Source: Ashinkailepas kermadecensis (Eukaryota; Arthropoda; Thecostraca; Neolepadidae). From it: a DNA stretch of 64,000 nucleotides. The notes under the pieces are model-generated. The model searched no databases and was not told the origin of the DNA. It saw nothing but the letters and a program-made list of their open reading frames with translations. How positions within the stretch are numbered: position 1 is the stretch's first letter; each line of letters starts with the position of its first letter. The stretch is taken from positions 143,872-207,871 of the forward strand of contig JAOTOM010003994.1 in assembly GCA_034440615.1 (NCBI GenBank). Direction: 5' to 3'. This document shows positions 1-11,018 of this stretch, piece by piece. The translations under genes were made by a program, and so were the position numbers.

Positions 1-2319
1 GGGCTCCACCTCGAAGTAGCGGATCTCGCCGGCGAGCGAGCTGGCCACCAGCGTGTCCAGGTCCTGGTTGGCCAGCGTGTGGCCCAGCTTGCGCCGCTTC
101 GGGTTGAGCGTGTAGCTGGCTTCGGCACGGCCACCGCCCTCGGCGTCGGGCTCTTCCCCTGCATCCTCGAATTCGCCACTGCTGTCAGTGTCAGCTGGTT
201 CCTCAGCCTCAGCTCCCTCGGTGTTGCCGGAATTTGGCGACTTCTTAGCCCCAGTTATCCGGTCTCCGTCGGCGCTGGCCGCCTCCTTCACATCTGCCCT
301 GGCCCCCTCGGTGTTATCGGAATTTGGCGACTTCTTAGCCCCAGTTATCCGGTCTCCGTCGGCGCTGGCCGCCTCCTTCACATCTGCCCCGGCCCCCTCG
401 GTGTTATCGGAGTTAGGCAACTTCTCAGCCTCGGTTCTCCGGTCTCCGTCGGCGCTGGCCGCCTCCTTCACATCTGCCCCGGCCCCCTCGGTGTTATCGG
501 AGTTAGGCAACTTCTCAGCCTCGGTTATCCGGTCTCCGTCGGCGCTGGCCGCCTCCTTCACATCTGCCCCGGCCCCCTCGGTGTTATCGGAGTTAGGCAA
601 CTTCTTAGCCTCGGTTCTCCGGTCTCCGTCGGTGCTGGCCGCCTCCTTCACATCTGCCTCGCCGTGGCCATCGGCGCCGACCGCCTCATTGGCTCGGGCC
701 GACTCGGACTGCTGGGGCGCGGCGGCGTCGAGACGCGCGTGACCGACGTACGCGTGCAGACAGCGCATCAGGAAACCGAGCGGCAGCACGGGATCCATGA
801 GACACAGCAGACGCGCCGCCGACGGCGTGAAGGACGTGTTGAACGGCGTGTAGACGAGGAACTGGCCGTCGGGCACGCGCACCTGCCGCCGGATCGCCTG
901 CAGCGTGACGGTGGTGACCAGGTTGCCGCCGGCCGAGTCGCCCGCCACGACGATCCGCTCGCCGGTGGAGCCGAGCAGGCGGCAGTTGTTCACCGCCCAG
1001 CAGTAGGCGTAGAACGCCTCGTCGGCGGCGCGCGGGAACGGCGCCTCGGGCGCCAGCGAGTAGTCGACGCTGAAGATGGGCACGTCCAGGCTGCGCGCCC
1101 ACTCGCGCAGGTACACCTCGTGCGACTTGGACGACTGCGCCACGAAGCCGCCGCCGTGGCAGTGCACCAGCAGGCACGGGCTGGGCGGCAGCTTGGCCGG
1201 CCCGCCGGCGCGACTGCCCAGCATGCCCTGACGCCGGCGTGTCGACAGCAGGCGACAGTGCACAGAGTCGGGCCCGATGTGCACGGTGGGCGGCCGCACC
1301 GACACGCCGCCGCCGCCGGTGCGCGGCAGCACGAGCGTCTCCGGTGGCAGGCCCACCGTCACGTTCACGGCCGTCGCCGGGCCAGTCACCTCCGGGTACA
1401 TCTGCAGCAGCTCGTTCTCCTGCTGCGACCAGAAGCCCTTGCAGAAGTCGACGTCGGCGTAGCGCGAGATGTTGACGATGCGCTTGGCGCGGTACTCGGG
1501 ATCGGTCATGATGCGGTGGAAGTTCACCGACGCCGTGGCCCAGCGCCGGAACGCGCTGCCAGTGTTGTAGAAGTAGTGGCTGTACATGCACATGAAGACG
1601 GCAATGCGCAGCAGCGTCGCCTGCATGGACGGGCAGTACTGCGAGCCCATCATTCGGCCGTAGAAGCAGTACTGGTTGAGGTGCTCGGCCTGTTTCAGCA
1701 GCTCCATCGGCGAGTGTTCTGGCGAGGGGAACAGCGAGCCCGGCTCACTCCACGATATCAGCGTCTGCAGGTGGTCCATCAGCGCGCCGATTGACACCAT
1801 CCACTGGCACCACGCCTCCACGTCCTTGGCGCACTCCTTGCGGCTGGGGGCGCGGCGGCCGACTGCGGCGCTGTTGCGGATCTTGAGGCACGTCTCGTGA
1901 CTGGCGTTGACCATCTTGTCGAACATGTCCACGAACGAGCGGTAGCCGTTGCCGGGCACGGCCTCGGAGAAGTCGTACTGCCGGCACACGCGGCGCACCG
2001 CATCCGCCTTGGCGGCTGTCGCCTGGTAGTGGTTGGCCAGCGACGTCAGCCCGATGGCCAGCCGCTGACCCACCTCGCTCACGTCGTGCTCGAACAGAGC
2101 GGCGCAGGAGAGCGCCAGCGCCGACAGCGACTGCTGCTTGTTGTTGCCGGCCGGCTGGTCGTCGCCGGGCGCCGGCGGCACGCCGTTGTCATGCGCAGCC
2201 GGTGGCGTTCCCCGCGCCGTACCCACCGCTCCGCCGTGCTCGCCGGCCGTGCTCACCGCGCCGCCGTGCTCGCCGGCCGTGCTCACCGCTCCGCCGTGCT
2301 CGCCGGCCGTGCTCACCAT
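1..2319 (-). CDS. Hsl: Hormone-sensitive lipase, N-terminal and catalytic part (runs off left edge)
   Basis: Hormone-sensitive lipase hydrolyses diacylglycerol and other acyl esters at lipid droplets. The reading frame is open for 773 codons without an intron and leaves the window at base 1. The start is the ATG at 2319-2317, the first Met after an in-frame TGA at 2469-2467. In order: residues about 1-35 are three 10-residue repeats (STAGEHGGAV); about 40-360 match the HSL N-terminal domain; HGGGFVAQ at 388-395 is the oxyanion-hole motif; VDYSLAPEAPFPRA and LLGSTGERIVVAG follow; GDSAGGN at 460-466 carries the nucleophile Ser462. The catalytic Asp and His would lie beyond the window. Residues about 554-705, in the regulatory insertion of the family, are built of 30-residue acidic repeats (PNSDNTEG, DVKEAAS). 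A basic stretch NPKRRKLGHT follows near the edge. Codons are strongly GC-rich, unlike the AT-richer DNA to the right. Family assignment is secure; exon completeness is inferred from the open frame. Confidence 0.93.
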   Translation of the reverse strand, partial: MVSTAGEHGGAVSTAGEHGGAVSTAGEHGGAVGTARGTPPAAHDNGVPPAPGDDQPAGNNKQQSLSALALSCAALFEHDVSEVGQRLAIGLTSLANHYQATAAKADAVRRVCRQYDFSEAVPGNGYRSFVDMFDKMVNASHETCLKIRNSAAVGRRAPSRKECAKDVEAWCQWMVSIGALMDHLQTLISWSEPGSLFPSPEHSPMELLKQAEHLNQYCFYGRMMGSQYCPSMQATLLRIAVFMCMYSHYFYNTGSAFRRWATASVNFHRIMTDPEYRAKRIVNISRYADVDFCKGFWSQQENELLQMYPEVTGPATAVNVTVGLPPETLVLPRTGGGGVSVRPPTVHIGPDSVHCRLLSTRRRQGMLGSRAGGPAKLPPSPCLLVHCHGGGFVAQSSKSHEVYLREWARSLDVPIFSVDYSLAPEAPFPRAADEAFYAYCWAVNNCRLLGSTGERIVVAGDSAGGNLVTTVTLQAIRRQVRVPDGQFLVYTPFNTSFTPSAARLLCLMDPVLPLGFLMRCLHAYVGHARLDAAAPQQSESARANEAVGADGHGEADVKEAASTDGDRRTEAKKLPNSDNTEGAGADVKEAASADGDRITEAEKLPNSDNTEGAGADVKEAASADGDRRTEAEKLPNSDNTEGAGADVKEAASADGDRITGAKKSPNSDNTEGARADVKEAASADGDRITGAKKSPNSGNTEGAEAEEPADTDSSGEFEDAGEEPDAEGGGRAEASYTLNPKRRKLGHTLANQDLDTLVASSLAGEIRYFEVEP
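206..659 (-). repeat. 90-bp in-frame coding minisatellite in Hsl
   Basis: About five copies of a 90-bp unit, with the anchor GGTCTCCGTC at 261, 351, 441, 531 and 621 (spacing exactly 90). Each copy adds 30 residues to the lipase regulatory region. Copies differ by a few bases (for example GTTATCC versus GTTCTCC), mostly without breaking the frame. Confidence 0.95.
2228..2317 (-). repeat. 30-bp coding repeat x3 at the Hsl N terminus
   Basis: Three 30-bp units encode STAGEHGGAV directly after the initiator Met. The middle unit differs by one base (GCG for GCT on the plus strand). Confidence 0.95.
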
Positions 2320-3967
2320 GGCGGGCGGCACACCCAGCTGACGGCCAGCGACGGAGCACAGTCGGACCGCGCCGCCGCCGCCCGTCCGGACGAGGCTGCT
2401 CGCCAGCCGCCACCACACGGGCACACACCGGCCGCGCAGCGTCTCGGCAAACGGCTGAAACGCACGTCAGATCCCGGTGATGACACACGTCGCCACGCCG
2501 TCGGTACACTTGTGTAGACACCCACACAGCGCGTGTCAGGTGGCGTTGAAAACAATGTCGCGTGCCGCCATCGAGCGCGTCGAGTATGCCGAGAAGGGTC
2601 GACAAAGACGTGAATATTCCGAATCATGGGGATGCTAGTGCTGGCTCCATAGGACACGACTCTGATCATCCTCGTGGTATTCGATCAGAACATGACAACT
2701 TCAAGTTTAGAATGTGCTGTAAATACTCCAAAGAATAAACTTGACCTATGCCTGCAGATAGTTCATGGAAAATATAAAATGTAAAAAGCAATTAAAAACG
2801 CTGTGTGGCTTAGCCTTCTGGTTCATTTTGCAGCTCATGTTTCGTTGAATTACTGGGCAATTCCATCGATCGCAGATCAGCCCGCGTCGAACACCATCAG
2901 CTCTCAGATTTCGACGCAAGTGTGCCTTTGGGGTTATATAATGCCCCAATTAAAAGCGCAAGGCTTAAGCCGACCCGAACAACAGTCACCGAGTGGTCGG
3001 CTCAGCATCTTTGACACGTCACGTCACGCCACACGCCAGTTTTTTTTTTTGGGGGGGGGGCTGGAAGCCATATTAAAATCAGCTGAGTAGTACAAACTGA
3101 CATCAGGTTTTAACTCTTCATAATCGAAGGAATGTTTTGAAAACTTTGTGTTTTCAAGTTTTTGACCAACATGATGGTGATCTGAGGTAAATTAACCTTA
3201 GTGGCACATGATGGCAGCGGGCATAATAATTTGTCATCCACAAAAATGAATTATATATGCATCAATGTTATCCTTGTAAATAAAAGGACATGATGTTCTC
3301 TTCGAAATAATATTTTTTTACCATGCCATAGTGCATATTTTCACTCTTTATGGGTAGGGATTTCAAGCACCTTGCCAAACCCAGAAAGTTACGGAAAACT
3401 TCGCTGATTCAGACAATCGATAGATCTGAACAAGATAAGGAGCGAAAGTTATATTACATACAACCGTTTGCTTCCGTCGTGCGACCTGCGCTGCGACATC
3501 CCAGACTGCTTTAAAGGTATACAATTGTGTTGGTGACAATTTTTGGCATTCCATTACTATGCAGGCTAGCATTACCAGGCATTGAAGATCCATCATTCAC
3601 AATAACCTGTCTAAAGTTTATGTTAATTACCTAAAATTTCGGCAAGCGGTGGGGGAGGCCTGCATTGCTACCGACGCCATTACAAACACTAGCCAACATG
3701 GTTAAACATATTTCACTTATAGGCTTCTAGTAAAACTTCCGAGCTCAAATGATCAGAAAAACTGGAGTACCGATTTGGTGCATTGATCCCCCTTAAAAAG
3801 GCTTTAGTATTGTTTGAATTTGCTTACTTGACAATGTATCTCATGTACCACATACCATTGTACATATTCCACATGTTTTGTGTCAACAGCTTTGCTACAT
3901 TCTGAGGATTTTGGTCTGAGGTACAAAAAGGTAATTTGGTTTTTAGAAACATATCACGAAATGTTTT
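2320..3967. other. No gene recognised
   Basis: Upstream of Hsl. Base composition drops from GC-rich to AT-rich after about 2600. A homopolymer pair (T10 then G10) lies at 3041-3060. No coding region, RNA gene or clear core promoter could be supported. Confidence 0.6.
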
Positions 3968-4035
3968 CCATCTCTGCCTTTAGGAGGCTTTAGGGCGCGT
4001 CGACCATGTTGATCATATAGCCATCTCTGCCTTTA
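3968..4035 (-). mobile_element. 38-bp truncated SINE insertion with 15-bp target-site duplication
   Basis: CCATCTCTGCCTTTA occurs at 3968-3982 and again at 4021-4035. Between them, 3983-4020 is the 3' core of the SINE family seen elsewhere in the window (TTTAGGGCGCGTCGACCA, then TTGATCATATAG). The perfect duplication marks a retroposition event. The element reads on the minus strand and is strongly 5'-truncated. Confidence 0.85.
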
Positions 4036-4634
4036 CATGATTTGATGTCTTTCTCTAATGAAGACAATGCAACTGGAATGTTGGGGAAATATCTTTGAAT
4101 TCCAGTTTCAAATAATACATTTGCAATGACATGGTTTATAATTTCACGCTCATAATTTACATACTTCAACCAAACCTAAGGGTTTAAGATCACGTACATC
4201 CTACGGATGTTGGATCCCGTAAAACTTACGGCTGCTGAATCGTGTAGAAGGTATGGATGTTGGATCGCATAAAACTTACGGACGTTGGTCCTTACCTAAC
4301 ATAGCCGAACCTAAACGAACCATGTTGATCATATAGCCATCTCTGCCTTTACATGATTTGATGTCTTTCTCTAATGAAGACAATGCAACTGGAATGTTGG
4401 GGAAATATCTTTGAATTCCAGTTTCAAATAATACATTTGCAATGACATGGTTTATAATTTCACGCTCATAATTTACATACTTCAACCAAACCTAAGGGTT
4501 TAAGATCACGTACATCCTACGGATGTTGGATCCCGTAAAACTTACGGCTGCTGAATCGTGTAGAAGGTATGGATGTTGGATCGCATAAAACTTACGGACG
4601 TTGGTCCTTACCTAACATAGCCGAACCTAAACAA
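4003..4634. repeat. 316-bp tandem duplication
   Basis: Bases 4003-4318 and 4319-4634 are nearly identical (offset 316). The left edge lies inside the 38-bp SINE insertion, so the duplication happened after that insertion. Near the right edges the copies differ, for example ACGAAC versus ACAAAC. Confidence 0.95.
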
Positions 4635-5940
4635 ACAGCCTGAAACCTACCTAATACATACCCTTACTTCAAAAAATCAAAACGATTTTATTACACATGT
4701 GAAGTCTCTCTATACGATGCTTGTGCAATACGGGCTACAGACATGGTCCACCATTTTGGAACAATCAAGCGATTGTCATCAGCTGGCAAAGGTTGGGTAG
4801 GTATAGACATCCATGATTCCAGGCATACTTCTGCATAACCTTGGGCTATTGAAGTTTTGGAGCTAGGCATTCAAAGGAGGCCCCAGGATTACTGTGTGTA
4901 TGACGATGGTTTATATATTTCCCCGCGGTAACATTCAATGTACACTTTTTCCAAAAGTACGAGGATACGGTAAAGCTGTTCTGTATATTTAATTTTTTTT
5001 AATATATGAAAATCAAGAGGGTAATCTTGAAGTTTGACGTATCAAGGTTGCCAGCTAACTGTGACATTGCAACAGGTCACCGATGTATCATGCCAGCCAT
5101 GTGCACCAGACCAGAGGGTGGAGGCGTCACCAGCGAGTTATCACAGAGCCGATCCAGGCTCGTGTGCACCAGACCGAATGGTGAAGGAGTTGCTGCGATT
5201 GATCAGGGAGTGGATCCGGTCTCGTGTGCACCCAGGAGCACACAAGAGATACCATTTGGGGCTGCTTCCAGAATTCCTGTGATGATGTGCCCACTGTCTG
5301 TTATGCGACATCATCAGTGACTTGTCTCGAGTGGAAGTGCCAAATCATGGGTGCATCAGGCATTTGTATCCAGGGGTAGTGGCTGAGGTGCTAATTCAGA
5401 GGCATCACCAGACATGCATCAATGCAGTGGTGATGGGAACAATTCAGGGTAGTCGCCAGACATATGTCACAACGGGTGGAGATGCTGATTCAGGCATGTC
5501 ACAAGGCTTTTTGTTTCCAGGGGATGATGGAGGTATCCACTTATAGTCTCTGCCAGGATCTTGCATAACAATGGATGAGGTATTGGCTCAGGGGCATCAC
5601 AGACGATGTTTAGAATGAGAATCCAGGAATGGTTTCAATAACCCAGGAGTATTTAAATGAAATTTCATCACAGATTATAAAGTGCCAGTTAAATCAAGGC
5701 CATCACCATGAAGGGTATCTTGACAGGGCAGCAAGAATCTTGTCTTGACAGATTGGCAGTGGGGGTGCTGTATCAGTGATAAATTATTCAAGAAATAGGG
5801 TGGAATATACCACTTACTGAACACTGAATCGACATCTTTCCCAAAGAAGTATCGACATCGTGCATCTTGGTGCGTGCTTGTGAAGTCTTCATGTCTTGCT
5901 TTTAACAGAATCCTGTTTTTAAGTAGAATGCTTATGCTCA
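4635..5940. other. No gene; degenerate 62-63-bp repeat near 5101-5290
   Basis: GTGCACC recurs at 5101, 5164 and 5226 within a diverged 62-63-bp unit (GTGCACCAGACC, then GATCCAGGCTCGT or a variant). The remainder is AT-rich with no recognisable coding content. Confidence 0.6.
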
Positions 5941-6705
5941 CTATAGCGGATCCGGGATCGTGATAACGTGCATCCCGTAGTGCAATTCCAGGTGAAGGTG
6001 CAATTCCAGGTGCAATTCCTATAATGTGCTATACTATAATATGTGCTAAATGTGTGCTATAATATGCACTATACTATACCTATAATGTGCAATGCCAGTT
6101 TATAGCATAGGTATTTGTATTGTTATCGTTCATATCGGTATCCCCAGATTAGGTACGTCCCAAAACACGCAAAGTGGGTTGTACATATATAGTCACACAA
6201 TTGTCTCAAGACTGGGTTTTAGGATCAAAGTATTTTAAACCACATTATTTCCGAGGCGATTTCGACATCCTGCTGTACTCGTTTCGACATCTCACACCTA
6301 ACGAAAATTCAATATTTTAACACTGTGCTGAATTGACAGGTTCTAAAATAAGATGCAAAACAACATCAGTGTTCCATTTCAGGAACATCATATATATATG
6401 ATCAAGGCTTAAGTCATACAATCCAAGCCTATATGATGTTAATATCAACAACAAAATGCTGCTGGTCAACTTTTTCAATATTTTGGATGCATCACCAATG
6501 GTAAAATACCTTTCATCAAGTACTGCCACTGCCATACCAATAGAGAGTACTTGATTGGAGTCCTTTTGCTATTGATAATGCATGTGAAACATATAGAGTG
6601 GAACAGGGTAGCTTTATGGCTGCCAATGGCCTCATAATCAACAACACCATCAGCAGCAGCACCAACCAGGGTGTAAAGAACTATTAATATCAATGTTGAT
6701 GTGGG

Positions 6706-6710
<5 letters not shown>
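5941..6710. other. No gene; AT-rich low-complexity DNA
   Basis: Bases 5990-6100 hold short imperfect repeats built from TATAATGTGC and CTATACTATA. Nothing coding was recognised. Confidence 0.55.

Positions 6711-6747
<37 letters not shown>
6711..6747. repeat. (AT)n microsatellite
   Basis: Uninterrupted alternating A/T run. Confidence 0.97.
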
Positions 6748-6749
<2 letters not shown>

Positions 6750-6885
6750 TATGTAGCGTAACATAACCCAACATAACCTAACTAGCCAAGCCTAGCCCCT
6801 CTGTTTGTTTTATGGAAGTAAAATGTGTGTAAAGCTTGATTGGTGAGTGCCTTAAAGCACGATAGGATAACAATACCACAATAGG

Positions 6886-7040
6886 TACCTACCTACCTAC
6901 CTACCGGTAATCTTCAAGTATTACCCCTCATACTTTCTTTGTCAACAAAGTATCTAAGTCACTGTCAGCTGACTGCCAGTCAGCTGTTGGTGACATCACT
7001 CAAAGTACAGAGAAAAACCTCCAGCCAGGTGCACTGAATG
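6886..7040 (+). repeat. Left arm of inverted repeat flanking LINE 1
   Basis: AATCTTCAAGTATTACCCCT at 6909-6928 reappears reverse-complemented near 11791-11810. AGTATCTAAGTCAC through GGTGCACTGAATG reappears reverse-complemented at about 10405-10500 with roughly one mismatch in seven. It begins with an (ACCT)n tract. Confidence 0.75.
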
Positions 7041-7823
7041 AACCCATGGGTGTTATCATGGTATTTTGGCTCATTCAGGGGCATCAGCAGGATAACCATA
7101 CAAAACATACAAAACAAAGTTCTGTACGCATCTGCTTTTCTATCAGATATAAAAATTGACATACTGGTAGTTAACAAAACTTGGTTGTTGCCAACAGTTC
7201 CTAGCTCATTTGTAGATATAACAGGTTATGAGATAGTGAGAACTGATACAACTGGTCCAATTCCTAAGCATGGTGTTTGTTTATATGTGAAACATGGAAG
7301 AAAGTTTGAATCAATCAGGGTCTCCACTCCCAATGTTCATGTTATTTTTCTGAAGGATTTCTGCCTATACATAGTGTGTGTTTACTGCCCTCCCTCAAAC
7401 TCTGATTGCCAGAACCAGGCACTTGTAACTTTTTTGACTGATTTTTGTGATGGTAAAGAGATAATTATTATAGGATATTTTAATTTATCATCAGTGCACT
7501 GGCCAGATGGTGTTGCTGACACAGTGGGTATTACTCACACAGATAGATCTTTTGTTGACTGTTTTCATATGCTTGGCCTAACTCAATGGATTCACCAGCC
7601 TACCTTTGTAAATTATGGAAACACACTGGACTTAATTTTAAAATCTGAAGTAGACAGGGTTGGACTGGAGAGACCTTGCCCCCCTCCCCAATGCCAGCAC
7701 CGTCCCATTATAATCAACTATTATTTCCAGGCAAGCAAGTCAACCATATCTAGCAATACCACATTGAAAAGGTGTTGGCACAGAGGGAATTACTCAGCTA
7801 TTAAAGAACGTCTGTCTGAATGA
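7038..7823 (+). pseudogene. AP-like endonuclease domain of LINE 1
   Basis: This 261-residue open segment has the exonuclease-endonuclease-phosphatase fold order: a KIDILVVNKTWL segment, GYEIVRTD, VCLYVK, YIVCVYCPPSN, IIIIGYFNLSSVHW, and an NTLDLIL region. In active relatives the second motif is usually ETWL, the fourth GDFN and the last SDH. Here they read NKTWL, GYFN and CQHR, so the metal-binding Glu and Asp appear lost and the enzyme should be inactive. It nicks target DNA in the parent element. Confidence 0.85.
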
Positions 7824-8118
7824 CTGGAGCCTTGAGTTTCAGTATTTAGACACTAGTGGTATGTACAAAAGGTTCCTAGAAATATTATCAGCTCTTACAG
7901 ATTATACATACCCAGAGTTGTGCAAAAGGTGCATACTCCATGGCCAACCAGACCTCCTCAAAGTCTTTTAAGCAGGCGAAAGGATGCATGGATAAAGTAC
8001 AAACAGGACAGAAACCAATTTGTGAGACAGTCTTCACAGGCAGGTCTTTCACTGAGATCATTCCAAGATTTAAACACAGTATAGAAACTTTAGTATTCAC
8101 TCCCAGATCAAGTATGAA

Positions 8119-9975
8119 TTGTCATTAATTCACAAACCATCTTCCAAGGAATTTCATTCTTACATACGACACCAGAAAATTGGCAGAACATCCCTGGGAC
8201 CATTGAGGGGGAAACCAACTGATGGACTAACAAGTGACTGCCAGGAAATGGCTGAGATATTTGCAGGGGCATTTTCCTCAGTATACTGCAAGGGTAGACT
8301 AGCAAACCCAGCCCAACACCAAACTACCGAAACAGTGCTGCAGAGCATTGATATTACTGAAGCTGAGGTGCTCAGAATTTTGAATCAGGTTCATGGATCC
8401 TCCAGCATGGGCATCTGATGGGGTCCACCCTCAGTTAATTGTATCTTGCTGTGAGGAGCTTGTAAAACCATTTTTTAAATTTTTAACTCATCTCTTTCTA
8501 CTGCAAGTCTTCCTGATAGTTGGAAAACTTCACAAGTTATTCCCATTTTTTAAAAGGGTTCAAGGCATGATCCACTAAATTATCGCCCGGTGAGTCTTAC
8601 TTCCATCCCATGTAAAATTCTGGAACATGTAGGTCGGTTGGTTATTTGAGTTTTAGGGCGCATCGACCAGGTTTGGTCATTTAGCACCCATTTTCAAACG
8701 TGCAATTGTTGAGAAGCTTACAGAATATTTGGAGGTCCATCACTTGCTGGACCAAGGACAATTTGGCTTCCGTTGTGGATGTTCCATAGAGGATCAACTA
8801 CTGCTAACATATGAGACTGTCTCTACCTGGCTAGATGAGGGCTATATGGTGGATGTAATTTTCTTTGATTTTTCAAAGGCATTTGATGTTGCTAATCATG
8901 TGCTGCTACTAACAAAATTGAGAGCTCTGGGAATTTCAGAGATAATCCTCACTGGATCCAACATTTTTTATGTGGGAGGGAAATGAAAGTGCTTGTCTCT
9001 GGCTCTTCCAGCAAACCAAAGAATGTTCTACGTGGAGTACCTCAGGGCTCTGTACTAGGTCCTGTGTTATTCTTGATTGATGTTAATTATGTACCTCATG
9101 GTATACACTCCCAGTTCAAGATTTTTGCAGATGACCCAAAGATATACATGAAATTGAAGTACAAATCTGTCACAGACCTGCTGGCTGGCATTTCACAGGG
9201 CCAAAAAGACATTGATACACTGGTTAGTACTGCCAAGTCATGGGGACTAGCAATGAACTCCAAGAAATGTGCAGTTCTCAAAGCACACCATGGCTCATAT
9301 GACTGGAAAAATATTGGCCCTTATGCACATTATTACCTAGATGGACCTCAGGTAAGGTTTGTTGAGATGCATACTGACCTAGGTATTACAGTAGATAAAA
9401 ACTTGTGTTTCCATCGACACATTGCTGGTATAGTACAGAAAGCTGTCTGGCCAGCAAACTACTGAGTTCTACTTTATGTCGTTCTCCTGAATTTATGAAA
9501 ACCCTATACATTACTCATGTCAGGCCTCTTTTCCAGTTTGCATCGTGTGTTTGAAATACAGGTTACATAGGTGATTTAAGGAGACTAGAATCAGTACCGA
9601 GAAGGTGGACACGAAACATAGAGGGGATGAAAGGTCTGGATTATGGTGCCAGATTATGAAAACTAGGTCTGTACTCGGTGAAAGGTAGACTGATTCGAGC
9701 AGACATTATCGAATGTTGGAAGATTTTTCATGGCCATTCTGCCATTAAGATCCCTGACATGTTTGTGCTGGCACCATTGGTGAACACACATGGACAATCA
9801 CTGAAATTGGCTCACAGGCACGCATCAGTGGATTGTAGGAAGATATTTTTATCCTCAGATGCTGTGCCACCTGGAACTCATTGCCTGATGATGTGGTAGC
9901 CTAAACGGACCTGGGTGCATTTAAAGCTGCACTGCACTCAAATCTCTGCACATTGTTGTACAAATATACTGAATA
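8119..9975 (+). pseudogene. Reverse transcriptase and C-terminal part of LINE 1
   Basis: Fragments in changing frames match reverse transcriptase: SDGVHPQLI (about 8405), NYRPVSLTSIPCKILEH (about 8575-8630), QFGFRCGCSIEDQLL and FFDFSKAFD (8755-8890), LRGVPQGSVLGPVLF (9029-9073), then the catalytic FADD at about 9124-9135, which is intact. A SINE fragment splits the frame near 8640-8703, and there are at least three other frame changes or stops. The C-terminal region (ADIIECWKIFHGH) follows at 9699. Confidence 0.88.
8638..8703 (-). mobile_element. SINE 3' fragment inserted in LINE 1 reverse transcriptase
   Basis: It splits the conserved run between ILEHV and RAIVEKL. The insert reads GTTATTTGAGTTTTAGGGC, then GCATCGACCAGG, then GGTCATTTAGCACCC, the same core as at 3983, 12076 and 17985. 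Orientation is minus, 5'-truncated. A possible diverged target duplication flanks it but is not convincing. Confidence 0.8.
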
Positions 9976-10375
9976 GATTAACCATGATAATATACTAATC
10001 AAACTTGAAGAGTAGCTTTACTTCTCTATATTCATAATATAGAGGTATCTATATATCTCTATATTCAGTGTCTGTATTCAATCTCTATATTCAATCTCTA
10101 TATTCTCTTTTTCAGAAATCTTGACTGACAACAAAATATTAGCAGATGTAGTCGCTACTCTAAGCATACAAATTCTGCTTAAGGTACACTTTCCAGTTCT
10201 GTGTCTTGCCCTGTCTATCTGATAACCATATCTTCTTTAATCAAGGGACTGGCGTACCTGCAGATAAGGGCTCCCCTCGATTGGGCACGGAACTCATCTC
10301 TGGGTGAGTGATGCTCGAGTATATGGGGAGCCAACCAGGTGAGAACCTAACCTAACCTAACCTAATGTAACACCC
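9976..10375. other. No gene; short interstitial (CCTAA)n at 10349-10369
   Basis: CCTAA pentamers, the complement of the arthropod telomere repeat TTAGG, occur four times in a row. Low-complexity TCTATATTCA repeats lie at 10030-10105. Nothing coding. Confidence 0.7.
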
Positions 10376-10535
10376 CTGCACCCAGCTGTGCACCCAGCTG
10401 TGCACCCATTCAGTGCACCCAGCTGGAAGTCTTTATCTGTACTTTGAGTGACGTCACCAACACCTGACTGGCAGTCAGCTGATGGTGACTTAGATACCTT
10501 TTTGGGTATAATTGGAGATCAAGGTAAATTTTGAT
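10376..10535 (-). repeat. Inverted-repeat arm (copy 2)
   Basis: Reverse complement of part of the 6886-7040 arm (shared GTACTTTGAGTGACGTCACC and ACTGGCAGTCAGCTGATGG). Its right part, GGAGATCAAGGTAAA at 10514-10528, faces TTTACCTTGATCTCC at about 11741-11755 in opposite orientation. Confidence 0.7.
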
Positions 10536-10587
10536 TCTTTGAATTGACAGTTTGAATACACTATTTTAACGTAAAATGACTATGCGA

Positions 10588-10775
10588 CCACTCATTTTCT
10601 CTGGTTGGTTGGTCATTGGTTTTACGACACGTCGACCGTTGAGTCATATGGCTTCACCAATATCAGGTTGATTGGTCGCGGGCAAAGAGTAGCGACAGGT
10701 GAGATTCTAACCCACAATATTTCAATTGTGAGATGAGCATCTTACCCCTAGACCACTCGTCCCACTCATTTTCTC
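10588..10775 (-). mobile_element. tRNA-derived SINE, full copy with 14-bp target-site duplication
   Basis: The target duplication CCACTCATTTTCTC flanks the element at 10588-10601 and 10762-10775; the element is 10602-10761. Reading the minus strand, the head resembles a tRNA: an A-box-like TGGTCTAGGGGTAAG and a B-box-like GGGTTAGAATCTC, followed by a body. The 3' end reads GTCGACGTGTCGTAAAACC and ends in CCAACCAACC. Confidence 0.92.
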
Positions 10776-11018
10776 AGCAAATGATTACTTTTCAGTTGGC
10801 AAAGAAATAAACCATCAAAATCTTCACTCTACAAATATAGCATATCAAACATAATTATCCGTACATGGTGTGTCATAGACGTGATAAAGAAGAAGTTCAA
10901 CACTTCATGCACTCAATTTAATACTCTGACATCAAAAACCTTATGTTGCTGCCTTAATTCAACATATATTCCTGATAATTCATACTCCCAAACCCACTCG
11001 TCCACAACGCGACCAAGG

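Larger units (their letters stand above)
7020..9975 (+). mobile_element. LINE 1: decayed CR1/Jockey-type non-LTR retrotransposon
   Basis: Coding fragments in the order endonuclease, reverse transcriptase and C-terminal region all read on the plus strand, but in several frames with stops. The end is recognisable as WNSLPDDVV, a stop, then LGAFKAALHSNL and KYTE-stop near 9975. No poly(A) tail was seen. It is not autonomous: endonuclease residues are changed, the reverse transcriptase frame is broken several times, and a SINE fragment sits within it. The clade is inferred from motif style only. Confidence 0.88.

Noticed and set aside
79..1794. 571-codon plus-strand frame
   Set aside because: Antisense of the hormone-sensitive lipase coding strand, open only because of GC-rich codons.
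10349..10371. Chromosome end marked by CCTAA repeats
   Set aside because: Only about four pentamers, surrounded by ordinary sequence on both sides.
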